DNA of 64,000 nt from Glandiceps talaboti (lineage: Eukaryota > Hemichordata > Enteropneusta > Spengelidae): NCBI RefSeq assembly GCF_964340395.1, contig NC_135553.1, forward strand, positions 15,043,001 to 15,107,000. Reading direction: 5' to 3'. Below the pieces are notes generated by a model. The model ran no database searches and was not told the origin of the DNA. It saw nothing but the letters and a program-made list of their open reading frames with translations. Position 1 is the first letter of the stretch. Each line of letters begins with the position of its first letter. Of this stretch, positions 1 through 20,200 are shown piece after piece. A program made the translations under genes and the position numbers.

Positions 1-319
1 TGCTCTTGCCTAAAAGGTTGACCAGATCATGGAAGTGCCCAGATTTATCTCCACAAATTGTTTGTTTTAAACAGAAAGACTGCCTATGCAAGAGGACTGA
101 GAAAATTATTCTCAAATCAGATCTGCAGATTTTATGATTATTTATCCAGTTTTGAAATGTGTCATGAAGTAATTTGGTGTCATTTGTAGAGAAATTCAAA
201 TACCATGTAAGGCTTAGAAAAACACACTTCAATCAAGATTAACGTTATAGCTGTCCTTTTTTAAGGACCACTTTGCTGTATTAAGCCTTGCAAATTGACG
301 TTGAATAGTGAAATGATTT

Positions 320-470
320 CATGTATTCATTGTTGTTACAACTTGGTTAAATCCATGGCTTGGCAATTGTTACAGTTCATCCATGTCTTATCCCAGCTTA
401 TTTCATCAATAGACCTGAACTCTAACTTAAACTAGGATCAGTAAATACAGTTTATTGGCTAATTGCATCT
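320..470. repeat. Dispersed repeat, inverted partner of 20,070-20,200
   Basis: About 130 bases match, in reverse complement, the stretch at 20,070-20,200. The match runs through the segments around GGATCAGTAAATACAGTTT and CTTGGCAATTGTTACAG. The copy here has about 26 extra bases near 335-360. No coding potential is visible. The pair flanks gene A and could be two copies of one non-autonomous element; no termini were recognised. Confidence 0.7.
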
Positions 471-1660
471 TTGCAAAGTGTGTCTTTATGAGGTTTTCAA
501 AATAAAGATTAAAATTTACCTTGCTGTCAGCTGGCACATTACATAGTTTTTATCCAGACTGAAGGTTGAATGCACCTTGGGGGACGAATTTCAATGGAAA
601 TCGAAGGTTTCAAATCTCTCCAAGTACAGTTTGTCATTTGGAAGCTTGCTTTGCATCTTCTTTGAAGTAATAATATAAATTTTGGGTCCACCATCTTGTT
701 TTCAAGGACATCGCCAATTTGTTATATTCCCTTTAACATGTTAACACGGCAGTGACCATGTTGGATTCTAAAATGGTTTAATTTTGACCTATATTTCCTC
801 ATTTTTTTCTTGATTTTAACTGAGAATGAGTTGGGGGTTTTTAAACAAGGTAACAGCAAATGTTGAAACAGGTGATTTTCAAGGCACATTTCACATTAAA
901 TTCCAACTTTTGGAGTTCACCCAGAAATTCTTTTGGATGGGACAAAATGTGTTGTAGTTTGGTCAAAACCGTAAATTCGAGTTTTGACCTCGTATAAGTA
1001 CTAGTATATGCTTGGAGGTAAGAAGGACCGTGGTATATGTGTTCATTATTGAAATAAATAGTGAAGCATAATATAATGTAACACCGTGTATAAATAAAGG
1101 ACAAAACTTGTAAATGCAGGCTAGGTTGCAAACACTAAAATACATCTTTGTGGTGAATTTATGAATCTGTGGCAGTTTAGTTGCACGTAAAAACATAGAA
1201 GTTAAAAATCTGAAAGATATTGAAGTAATCACAGGTGTGTAAAGGCATTGCTTGGTTATATATATATTCTTCTCTGTTATACATGTACCATAGAGAAGAA
1301 TGTGGGAACAAGAATAAACATTGTTTTGAAACTTGGATATCAAAATATTGTAATAGTCCAACGAAGTACTGCTACTGACAGGTGTGACACATCTCAACAT
1401 TGTCAAGTTTTTCTCAAATAACAGAGTTTTAAATGGTATTTGTATAGTAAATTGTGTAGACCTACTGTTAAATTTGACGCCAGTATTGAGAACAAAATCA
1501 ATAAATTGGTTTTTCACTAGGAAGGAGCAAGCTCTCATAAAGGCTGACATTCCTTGTTCTTGCGGTGTATCTATTAGAGTAAGGAAGTCCCATTGCATGA
1601 AATTTTATGCTATTGGCCTGGCCGGTCGCGTCGGAACACTTCAAAGAAGTCGGGACTATG
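471..1660. other. Intergenic DNA, no supported gene
   Basis: AT-rich sequence without splice-supported exons. A 211-codon reading frame on the - strand (963-1,598) has biased, hydrophobic composition and no homology I recognise. A few residues near its N-terminus (around 1,475-1,560) resemble an ankyrin-repeat spacing, but this is too weak to call a gene. Confidence 0.5.
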
Positions 1661-1664
1661 ACTT

Positions 1665-2235
1665 TCCTGGTCGGGATAATATTCAAAAACATTCTGTACT
1701 TATCCCGATAGGGATAAACAATTTTTAAATAAATTGTTGACAGGTGCCATCGTTATTGGGATAAACGGATAAAATTATTTCAGATAAAATACTATTCAAA
1801 GGCATATACTGAAAACTTGCCCTTGACAACCTGTGTCCGACCCCTGTTTATTTTATAGGTCTTTGAGAGTAGAAATATACCTACCTGTTTCACAGGTAGC
1901 CATATCATGGCTAGCGCCCAGAGGTCGCTTATCCCGATCGACATACACAAATGTAATATCCTGATCGGGATAAATATTTATATCCAAACTATCGGGATCA
2001 GGTGATATTTGTTTTTTGATAGATCTAAAGTTATCATTCAGATGTGTAGTTGTATTATATATAGCTTGGTTATTCCACGGACCGAGATAGAAACACTTCC
2101 TACCTGCATGGTTATTTATTGTCAACTTTGCAGACAGAGTAAGTCGGAACTCGATTCTGCTTTGGTCCGTTAGGAATACAAACATTTATCTCAATCGGGA
2201 TAAATTTTTATCCCAGTTATCCCGATCAGAGGACA
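1665..2235. repeat. Cluster of CGGGATAA / TTATCCCG motifs
   Basis: The octamer CGGGATAA or its complement recurs near 1,674, 1,703, 1,929, 1,965, 2,196 and 2,219, often as back-to-back inverted pairs such as TTATCCCGATAGGGATAA at about 1,700. Related GGGATAAAC and TATCGGGATC forms lie between. The arrangement suggests a degenerate foldback or MITE-type element or a binding-site array. No open frame in it looks coding. Confidence 0.5.
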
Positions 2236-4980
2236 TTCATGACTGAAATACAGTGCTGTAGTCTCTGACTAGTATAATTCACATTGTATAATCTGTGGTT
2301 ACAGTAAAAGCTGGTGTGACTGAAGATTAACAAATTATGGTTTCTTTCTTATCATAATTTGAAGAAAATGAGTGGCAAATCGTATTTGAAATTCGTCTTA
2401 TTTCTTTGTCACATTTCCGTTAAACGGCTCAACAATCAATAACGGTATGACTGTATCGACACATATGGAAACACTTCTGTTAATTTTAAGATAATGCTCT
2501 CAATATCAATACCAAAATGAATGGCCACATATGGAAATACTTTAGATTTGTATCATAACTAACATCCGGTAGACATAGCAACACTCCAAAACACCTGTAC
2601 AAATATCTGCCATATTCTCAGCAGTCACTGATGGTAGATTACCACAGACTTAACCTGACTTGAAATGATAGAGTCCAACTTGATTAAAATCCACAATATC
2701 TATGTTCAGATATCAACTGAAAACAAACTTCTATTCATCAATGGATACACATGTTTATATATCGGCTCTCTCTACTTCAAAGGCACGTGGAACGTATACG
2801 TAATATATAACAGTCCCTGCTATGTTACAGTACCATGCCCCCATTAATACTTAGATGTTTGGTCATGTCTTCCTGTGGAAAAAAATTCGAACGATTTGAT
2901 GTCAATTTTTCCGTTTATCAAAATAACATAGATACCAAATATGTGAATAAACCATGTACCAGTAGGGATTCGAAAATTGTTGGAAATGTTGCCTTATTAG
3001 GGGGAACAATGTTTATATATAAACATTTTGGGATAACTTACAAACATATTCGGATAACTTTTCTTGAGTTTGGCAAGCAAGTTGAGGTTCGAATTCGGTA
3101 AAAGCCTGTGGTCGGATGTAATGTTTCCTTATTCTGGGGACAATTTTTATAATATTAGGATAACTTTTAGTATGACAAGGAAGTCAAGTTTCGTTAAAAA
3201 CATGTGTTAGGAAACAAGATATTACACAGTGTAACATGTGGCTAGTTCTAAATGTTAATACCGGATGGCACCATTTCCAACGCCAGTCGGTCGGAACCTC
3301 TGTAGTAGTAGCACGAGTTGGATTAGGAGGGTTTACCTAGAGACTTAGTGAAATATTTGCGTCGTGCGTGAGTAATTTTCGGCTGATGACTATATTCGGC
3401 ACGACAAAAAGAGACCATAAAAGTGAGCTTAGTACTTCATTCTGATGATAAATCCAAATAACGTTTATTCACATCGCTTTTTAATTAAAATGTCACGGTG
3501 AGATGATATACGTCGTAAACACATGTTTGTTAAGTATTCTGATAGGAAAGGTGTTGTTTCATCATTTGGCCAAGGCGGTCGGCGCGGCTGACATCGCAGA
3601 AAGAAATTCCCACGCATGGAATATTTATGAATTACACCTGTAAATGATGATTTCAAACCTGTAGCTACTTCAAGAGTCTAAGCGCACCGATTTCAAGATG
3701 GAAAGCGTTGAAGTCGATATACGCTTAGACTTTAGGCCAAGTAACTACATGCAGATTTTGATATATGGGTTGTTTTTCCCACCATCACATGTATTTGGAA
3801 AACTATGACGAAATCCCGTCTCAAGAATAGGGGTTACTTTGGTATGAATAAACTTAAACTTAATATCACAAAAAACAGAAATTGATCTCCCATGACCAAC
3901 TTTCAAACCATGCAGATGAATGTGTCTCGTGGTTTGGGGTTCAGGTACAGCTATTCTAAAGAACAGACTTCTTAGACAAACGACTATATATTTTTTTGTC
4001 AAGCGTCTCCTCAAAAAAAAAGCGACAGAGGTGGGTCGTAAAAATGTTTACAGTCAACCATGAAGACTGAACGTACGCCATGTACGCATCATCAACTTGA
4101 CTTGCAAATATACTATCTTGTCGATGTACAAGTGTGTGATGTGTTTCAGGACCTCAATACACGTCTGGGTTTTTTTTAATCTTCTATTGCATGATGACAA
4201 TGGAGTGTAGGTTTGAGGACAAAAACACAAAAAAGCTGTTTATGATTGAAGGCACCATTTGTACTAATTTAAATATGTTGTCCGAATAGGTCTCATGATC
4301 TGAAATAACTTGAGACGTCCTTGGAAGAATAAGATGGGGACATAAAATCACCCAAGTGGAAAATGATAGTGTTCTAGCTGACTGACCTAGTGATCAATGA
4401 TAGAATGAAATGAGATCAAGTGACCCTGGAATAAATGAATGATGAAGTACACTACCATTTCACATCGACACCGTTAATCAAAGCCAGTCTGAATGTAAAT
4501 GTTGCACACGTGCTGCAATCTTTTATTCTAAATTATAACTTATATTTGTTGAAAACTATCAATACAAATACATGTAACATGGAATTAGAATATGCTAATG
4601 CGCCCCCCCCCCCCATGGGTAATAACCCTGATGTTACCTAAAGTCGAAGTTAGGCTGCCTACCTGTGGTTACGTGACTGAGGAGATAGACAGAGGTGGAC
4701 TACTGAGATAGCTGGAGAAAGTGCACTTTCGTGTTGATTTCACGAACAAGTTATATTTCAACTCTCTCACATATAAGCATGAATACAGCTCGATCGATTT
4801 GGTGCGTCTACCTGCCAATATTATCAGAGAGATATGACTGTGATAAACATAGGTCAAAATACATTCCTATAAAGATAAGAAATGTTCGGTTAACCGGTAA
4901 ACTTATAAGTTTATCGACGGATGAGAATTAATGAAACGTAGAGAAGTTCGTTGATTACAGAACGGTGTCGATCAAATGTA
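2236..4980. other. Intergenic DNA, nothing recognised
   Basis: No exon with supported splice sites and no RNA gene is seen. Weak repeated phrases occur, such as GGATAACTT near 3,030-3,170 and CACATATGGAAA near 2,460-2,540. A run of nine or more C lies near 4,602-4,613. Confidence 0.5.
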
Positions 4981-5045
4981 CAATACGCGTTTGAAGTATA
5001 CACACATCGTGTATAAAAAGACGCGCCAAAAGTAGCGGTGTGAGA
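4981..5045 (+). promoter_or_regulatory. Orphan promoter-like cluster (TATA box, E2F-like site)
   Basis: TATAAAAAG (5,012-5,020) is followed directly by ACGCGCCAAAA, which resembles an E2F site in reverse. AGTAGCGGTG then follows. The order ACGCG-(T/C)(T/C)-AAAAGTAGCGG resembles the element just upstream of genes B and C (about 56,429-56,449 in gene C). No downstream coding exon was found, so it may be a promoter relic or chance. Confidence 0.3.
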
Positions 5046-7720
5046 GCACTGTCTTTTATGATGTATCTCGTCCTATTGTCCACTACATGGTCATTCAATA
5101 TACTTGTGCACTATAAATATAATCATGCTTGGCGTATTTTGGAAGAAAGAAATTGATGGTCCATGGATGAATAACTACTAAAGTAATTGTCTTAAATTGA
5201 TTCTGTATAGAGACATAAAATGGTTGGCGAGGGTAGCCGCTTCAATTCGGTAATCATATACATGATGTATACTACAAAAGCAAACAGTGCCAGTGTCCCA
5301 CAAGTCTGTATGTTGGTCGAGGTCATGGGATCTCTAGTTAACGCCCAAGAAGTGAAAGGGTCTGACTGTTTTTGTAACAAACGGTATTCCCTGCAAAATA
5401 AAGAGATGACATGCACACATACTATATTATACTCTTTAAATAGTTATCGGTTGTACAGGTACTAGAAACTCCTTTCTCCTTTCCCGTTGTTTCGTCTATG
5501 TACATACTTTTATTTATGAAAGAATTAGTTGACGGTCACTTCTCTTGAGGATGTTCTTTTTACTCATTGAACTATCCGAACTGATTTATTGTAGAGTTAT
5601 TTTCAGTGATTTGTGAAAAGTCCTACGCAATAAGCGTCGTGCTCCCACGACGCGCGCGTCGGGCTAGTTAAGGGACTTGGCATATTTTCACATCTTTTGT
5701 TGTCATGGCTACAAGAGTTAGAAAAGACGACGACGTACATATGTTGTTAGGGCGGTTGCTATTCAAAGTCTATTGTTCGAAAGTGACTATATACAGAGGA
5801 GGGTGAGGTCATTCTCACATCGGTGACGAGAGCCCCATCGACACAGATCCAGAGACTTCAGGTCGTCAAGAGTTGTGAGACATACTTCACCTCAGTGATG
5901 TCTCCATAAACACTATTGAAGGCACCATACATAGGTGGAGCAGTTTCAACAACCATGACAGGTTGCAAACAGTACCAATGTTTGTATGATTGTATTTTAA
6001 CCTAAAAAGAGAAAGCTGAACAATACACACGTACAGTCGAAGTTTTTGTTCGGTCTAGTCTCTTGGCAATGAAAGGGGTTTTTAAATAGTCAAGAGTCCT
6101 CCTTCTCCATACGTTGCATTTTTTTAATTCTTTCAAAATGAAGATAAATAAATCCTTACATTGGGTACAATAATTATATAAGATGAAATAACAGTGTTGG
6201 CTAGTTGACTCGTTTGTGTAAGTGGCTTCCTTGCGGCGCTGTTGATTGCATAAATAAATAAATAAATAAATTAATTAATTAATTAATTAATTAATATGAG
6301 TTTTATTCAATGTCACCAGATCTGAAATACAGCACGATATCTAATGTGTTATGTATAGTACACCAAAATAAAATATTGTTAAAACTCATAATCAGAAAAA
6401 CGCAACCGAATCTGTACAAGTACTTATTATTTAGGGTAGAGGTAGAACAGGAAAATGGAAATCATTATTACTATTATTAAACATCCCGCGAACTTTGTAG
6501 TTCCACTAGGCTAAAGATGTTTAAATCTTGTTGAAAACGAAAACCAATCTCATCATAAACGTGTATACATTACATGTAGTTACACTGTCGTTCATCACAG
6601 TCCATGACACTGCCACTGTACTGGTGATAGGGGGAATGCGGTTACATCAAATACTCAGATATCGTTGCGTCATTGATGTTTATCTAGCTATCATGTCAAA
6701 CTTTTTGTACATTGAACATACCCACCTTATCTCCGACAAGCTAAAGACCCAAGTCAACAGCTTGTGTTTGTGTATTTTGTTTGCCTGATTTTATCTAAAA
6801 CGTATTGTAATCATCCCCCACGCAATCAGCAGCGTGCCTGTTCCGTGCCAGACTTTTTTTATTTTGCCGTATGCTTAGAGTCTCAATAAATTTGTTCAGG
6901 CCAAAAATACAGCTTCTTTTCTATTTAAGTAGTGGTGCCAACCGGGAATTTGGTTAGTTTCTATAACAATAGAGAGAGAGACTACGGTATGTCGACAAAC
7001 TTAGGCCAGTGCGAACGACCGAGTCGCCATCACGATTGGTCTCATGAATAGAGTACAGTGACTACAGTCTGCATGCATGGTGCCTGGCCGTCGTATCTCC
7101 TCTAATAATACATCCATGGTTCAACTACTTTTGTATCGTAAACCACTATCTAAAATTGCAAACGACCGCAAGAAGTTATCTAGATTATATTCTGCCAACC
7201 TGTATTTTTGAGATTTTTAGTAATTGAATCCAACAGGTGGTCAAACTGAAATTTCAGCCATAGGGAAAGTATATATCAGGAGAAAAACATAGCATTGTTG
7301 TTTTGAGATAAGTCGTGCGAGTATTGAGAGTCCCAAGGTGACTTTCAGAATAGAGGTTATAAAACATGTGAATAGATCCGTGCATTCGTGCCATTGCCGT
7401 TAGCAGCAGGCATCCACCACGAAGTACCTGGTGTATCCGTTATGTCTACGTGTGTATGTCCGCCTAAAAGTAAGGAGGGAATTTCCAAACGAAATCAAAC
7501 AAGTATATAAATATAGCGCGAATATTGCAATGCTGATGTACACAACTCAGTCCACCAATCAGATACTCTGTGGACAGTGCGTGTCTCAACTTGTTTGACA
7601 GAGACTAAGTTTACCTGGTAGGCGAGGGGCGTGTGAAAAAAATCATTGTATAGCAACAATGCTTTGCGAAAGGTGAATCGCCTGTCCATTCGAGCTCGTC
7701 TCCCATGGCAACATAGATAG
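5046..7720. other. Intergenic DNA upstream of gene A
   Basis: No supported gene. Contains a perfect 8-bp stem hairpin at 5,634-5,653 (GCGTCGTG, loop CTCC, CACGACGC) and a simple TAAA/TTAA repeat at 6,251-6,295. Otherwise nothing recognised. Confidence 0.5.
6251..6295. repeat. (TAAA)n/(TTAA)n simple repeat
   Basis: About 45 bases of tandem TAAA passing into TTAA units. Confidence 0.9.
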
Positions 7721-7733
7721 TATTTTATTGTGT

Positions 7734-7920
7734 TCACGTGACCACAAAAATAGAAGTACACAGGCGCGAGATTCAAAATTTGTCCTTAATGTTGAAAGGT
7801 GATGAGAAGAGACTGTGTCCGAGATAATGATATTAATGTATGAAGACATCGTCTATATTAGAGACACTAATAATTTCGTCTGAATATCAATTGTCATTTG
7901 CCAACATTACAACTGTATCC
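7734..7920 (+). promoter_or_regulatory. Core promoter and 5' leader of gene A
   Basis: The palindromic E-box TCACGTGAC is at 7,734-7,742 and ATTCAAAATT starts at 7,771. That is 37 bases after the E-box and 150 bases before the ATG at 7,921. Genes B and C have the same two boxes 39 bases apart, with the second 147 bases before the ATG. This conservation, where the surrounding DNA has diverged, supports both the promoter and the choice of exon 1 for gene A. Start site and transcription factors are inferred; E-boxes of this type bind bHLH-ZIP factors (USF/TFE family). Confidence 0.65.
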
Positions 7921-17599
<9,679 letters not shown>

Positions 17600-17811
17600 A
17601 AGAGGACAAGTATTATGAATGCTAGATGCTAAAAAGCTTATTTTAATTTATGAATTATTTAAAAAGTGTTAGTGACCAAAGTCACCATAACGATCGATTT
17701 CAAAATCTCTAAATGTATACAATGTACACAATCTCTCTCTCAAAAAAAATTGTATATATTTCCTATCTTAATATTTAGTAATCTCGTGAAATAATATAAC
17801 GTTTCGATGAG

Positions 17812-17817
17812 AATAAA
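17812..17817 (+). terminator. Candidate polyadenylation signal of gene A
   Basis: AATAAA lies 213 bases after the stop codon. Further AATAAA hexamers at 18,228-18,233 and 18,367-18,372 could be alternative sites. No cleavage site can be confirmed from sequence. Confidence 0.4.
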
Positions 17818-18506
17818 TTGAAATTTTGTGTTTATATCCGTAACTATTTGCATGATGTCAATCAAGTTTTACCAGAATACGCAGGCGATTCTTTAGTCAT
17901 TATGAAACTTTGAAATGTATTTATTCGAGTTCTTCTTCTTCCAAATTAGTACAGATATCAATTGATGGTCGCATACTGTTGCTCGAGCGTTGTGCAAACG
18001 ACTCTCAAACCAGCTTGGGGGCTGAGCTTGGGTTTATCTATGTTTTGATTGGTTTACATTCTTCAATTTCCAAGTTATGGCCGAAAGGGCATTTGCATGA
18101 TATAATAAGAGATGACAATCATTATAATTTGACTGTTCTATACAACTATGTAATATAATTGTGTAATTTGCAGATAACTTTCACGATCACTATTGATTCA
18201 TGTATTCATTTGAAAATAGTGTTGTATAATAAAGTATTCCATGACATCTAAATCTTGCCCCACCACGGAATAAGAACAGTCACGTGGTGTATAAATGTAA
18301 ATAATTATATATATTCTTGTGCTGTATATCATTGAATGTTAAACGCTGAGCGTTTCGAACAAGTGAAATAAACTAGAGTTTGCAATGAAGACACATTGTC
18401 AATGTATACTTTGCCTTTTTTCCCCATACACCAAAAGAAATAGTTTATGGATGAACCTTTTCCCTTTTTTCATGGTCTTCATCTATATATTCTTTATTTA
18501 TTCATT

Positions 18507-18580
18507 ACACACACACACACACACACACACATACATACATACATACATACATACATACATACATACATACATACATACAT
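18507..18580. repeat. (AC)n and (ACAT)n compound microsatellite
   Basis: About 24 bases of AC followed by about 50 bases of ACAT units. Confidence 0.95.
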
Positions 18581-19581
18581 TTCAGAAAATATTATGGTGA
18601 AATGGTTTGAAAAAAGTACCTAACAAGCTAATTACCTGATTCACGGTTTTACAAATTAATTGTAGTATGTTCCTCAAAAAGAGAGTTTTTTACTTTTTTG
18701 GGGCCGCTACTGTTGCTGTAGATTAAGTAAGTACCTGCTGTGTTCTAATTCCTTAACAACATCACTTGCTATTGTTAGAACTCAAACCGGGTATTAAGGA
18801 ATAAATACAGAAATGATTCGATGATATAATTTGTAATGCAAGTGATAAAATGTCGATGAAACCGATATTATGCTAGATCATACTAAAACACCAGCCAGAA
18901 TATTATTTATGTGTTATCGAAGGTATGGATTGGTGTGAATATTTATATTAGTACAATTTCTATCATGGTTTTATGGGTTACTAAGTGTGTATATTTTCAC
19001 ACAAGTTCATTAGACTATAAACTCAGCCTGTGCAACCGTAAACAAAATTAATGTGTCTTTTAATTACGATGCGTTATCTGTCAAGGAGCGGAAACATGGA
19101 ATTTCGTATGTAAATAATTATAATGGACAGATTTAGCACTTGTTACTATGCTTCACTATATAGGTCTGTGTTCAATCACCACTCAGGTTAGTGGATATTA
19201 ACGCCCTTGTACAACGTGGCACACCGTTGAATGTGTGATTCATATTTTTCTTCGTTCAGCTGAACCCTCAACTAACCGTGTCTAGGGTCTCTCGGCTATG
19301 TGACTCGGCTTGACAGTATAATGTTCTCGTGAACGACATTTTCAAGCCAGATAACCAAGTGTGTGGGCTAATTAAAACCAAAGACGTCTGTAATAAAAAC
19401 ACAACAACTACATATAACAATGTTTCCGATTTCCTTCATCCTACAAAATATGAACTTCAAGGTAGTAACTTCTCCGGGAGATTCATCATTGTGGTAGAAT
19501 CTCGTTTTACTTCCATGTTCGGACAGAAAATGTTACGTTTTAAAAACTCTTCTTAATTAAATACTCCATTTTCAAGGCATA

Positions 19582-19706
<125 letters not shown>

Positions 19707-19797
19707 GCAATAATCGATCACATACACAAACATACACACACACACATTGGCATAGTTTTGTAGTGTTAGATCAATGAGTTTAACCATAACCTATAAT

Positions 19798-19913
19798 CTA
19801 GGTTCTGACAATGACTGGCACCGTATTACGTACTCAATGTACTCCTGGTCCATTTATTGGGGATAGTAAAAGGACTACATTGAGTACGTAATACGGTGCC
19901 AGTCAGTACCTAG
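19798..19913. mobile_element. Long hairpin element (foldback/MITE-like)
   Basis: ACTGGCACCGTATTACGTAC from 19,814 is the exact complement of the segment ending at 19,904. The stem runs about 30 bases nearly perfectly. Outer flanks also pair (CTAGGT at 19,798 with ACCTAG at 19,908-19,913), giving a 116-bp hairpin with a loop of about 25 bases. No coding sequence. Best read as a recent foldback or MITE insertion. A structured small RNA precursor is an alternative that I cannot test. Confidence 0.7.
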
Positions 19914-20069
19914 ACTGTATCCCACACTACGTCCATGGCTTAACTGTTCTTGTTTTCATTTATCACATCTTTAATTGGAAAACCATGACTTGAGTGTCAG
20001 TTAATCTTTACTTTTAAAAACTACTTCATAAAGATTGAATTAGGAGAATCACATAGCATTAGAAAATAC

Positions 20070-20200
20070 TAATCGATGCAATTAGCCAACAAACTGTATT
20101 TACTGATCCTAGTTTAAGTTAGAGTTCAGGTCTATTGATGAAATAAGCTGGGATAAGACATGGATGAACTGTAACAATTGCCAAGATATGAACAATGAAT
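20070..20200. repeat. Dispersed repeat, inverted partner of 320-470
   Basis: Reverse-complement match to 320-470, including AAACTGTATTTACTGATCC. It lies just left of the R1 segment. Confidence 0.7.

Noticed and set aside
963-1598. 211-codon frame on the - strand
   Set aside because: Biased hydrophobic composition, no splice support and only a faint ankyrin-like spacing over a few residues. An overlapping frame on the other strand is equally open.
5634-5653. Hairpin as bacterial-type terminator or tRNA part
   Set aside because: The context is animal nuclear DNA, and no cloverleaf or RNA polymerase III boxes were found around it.
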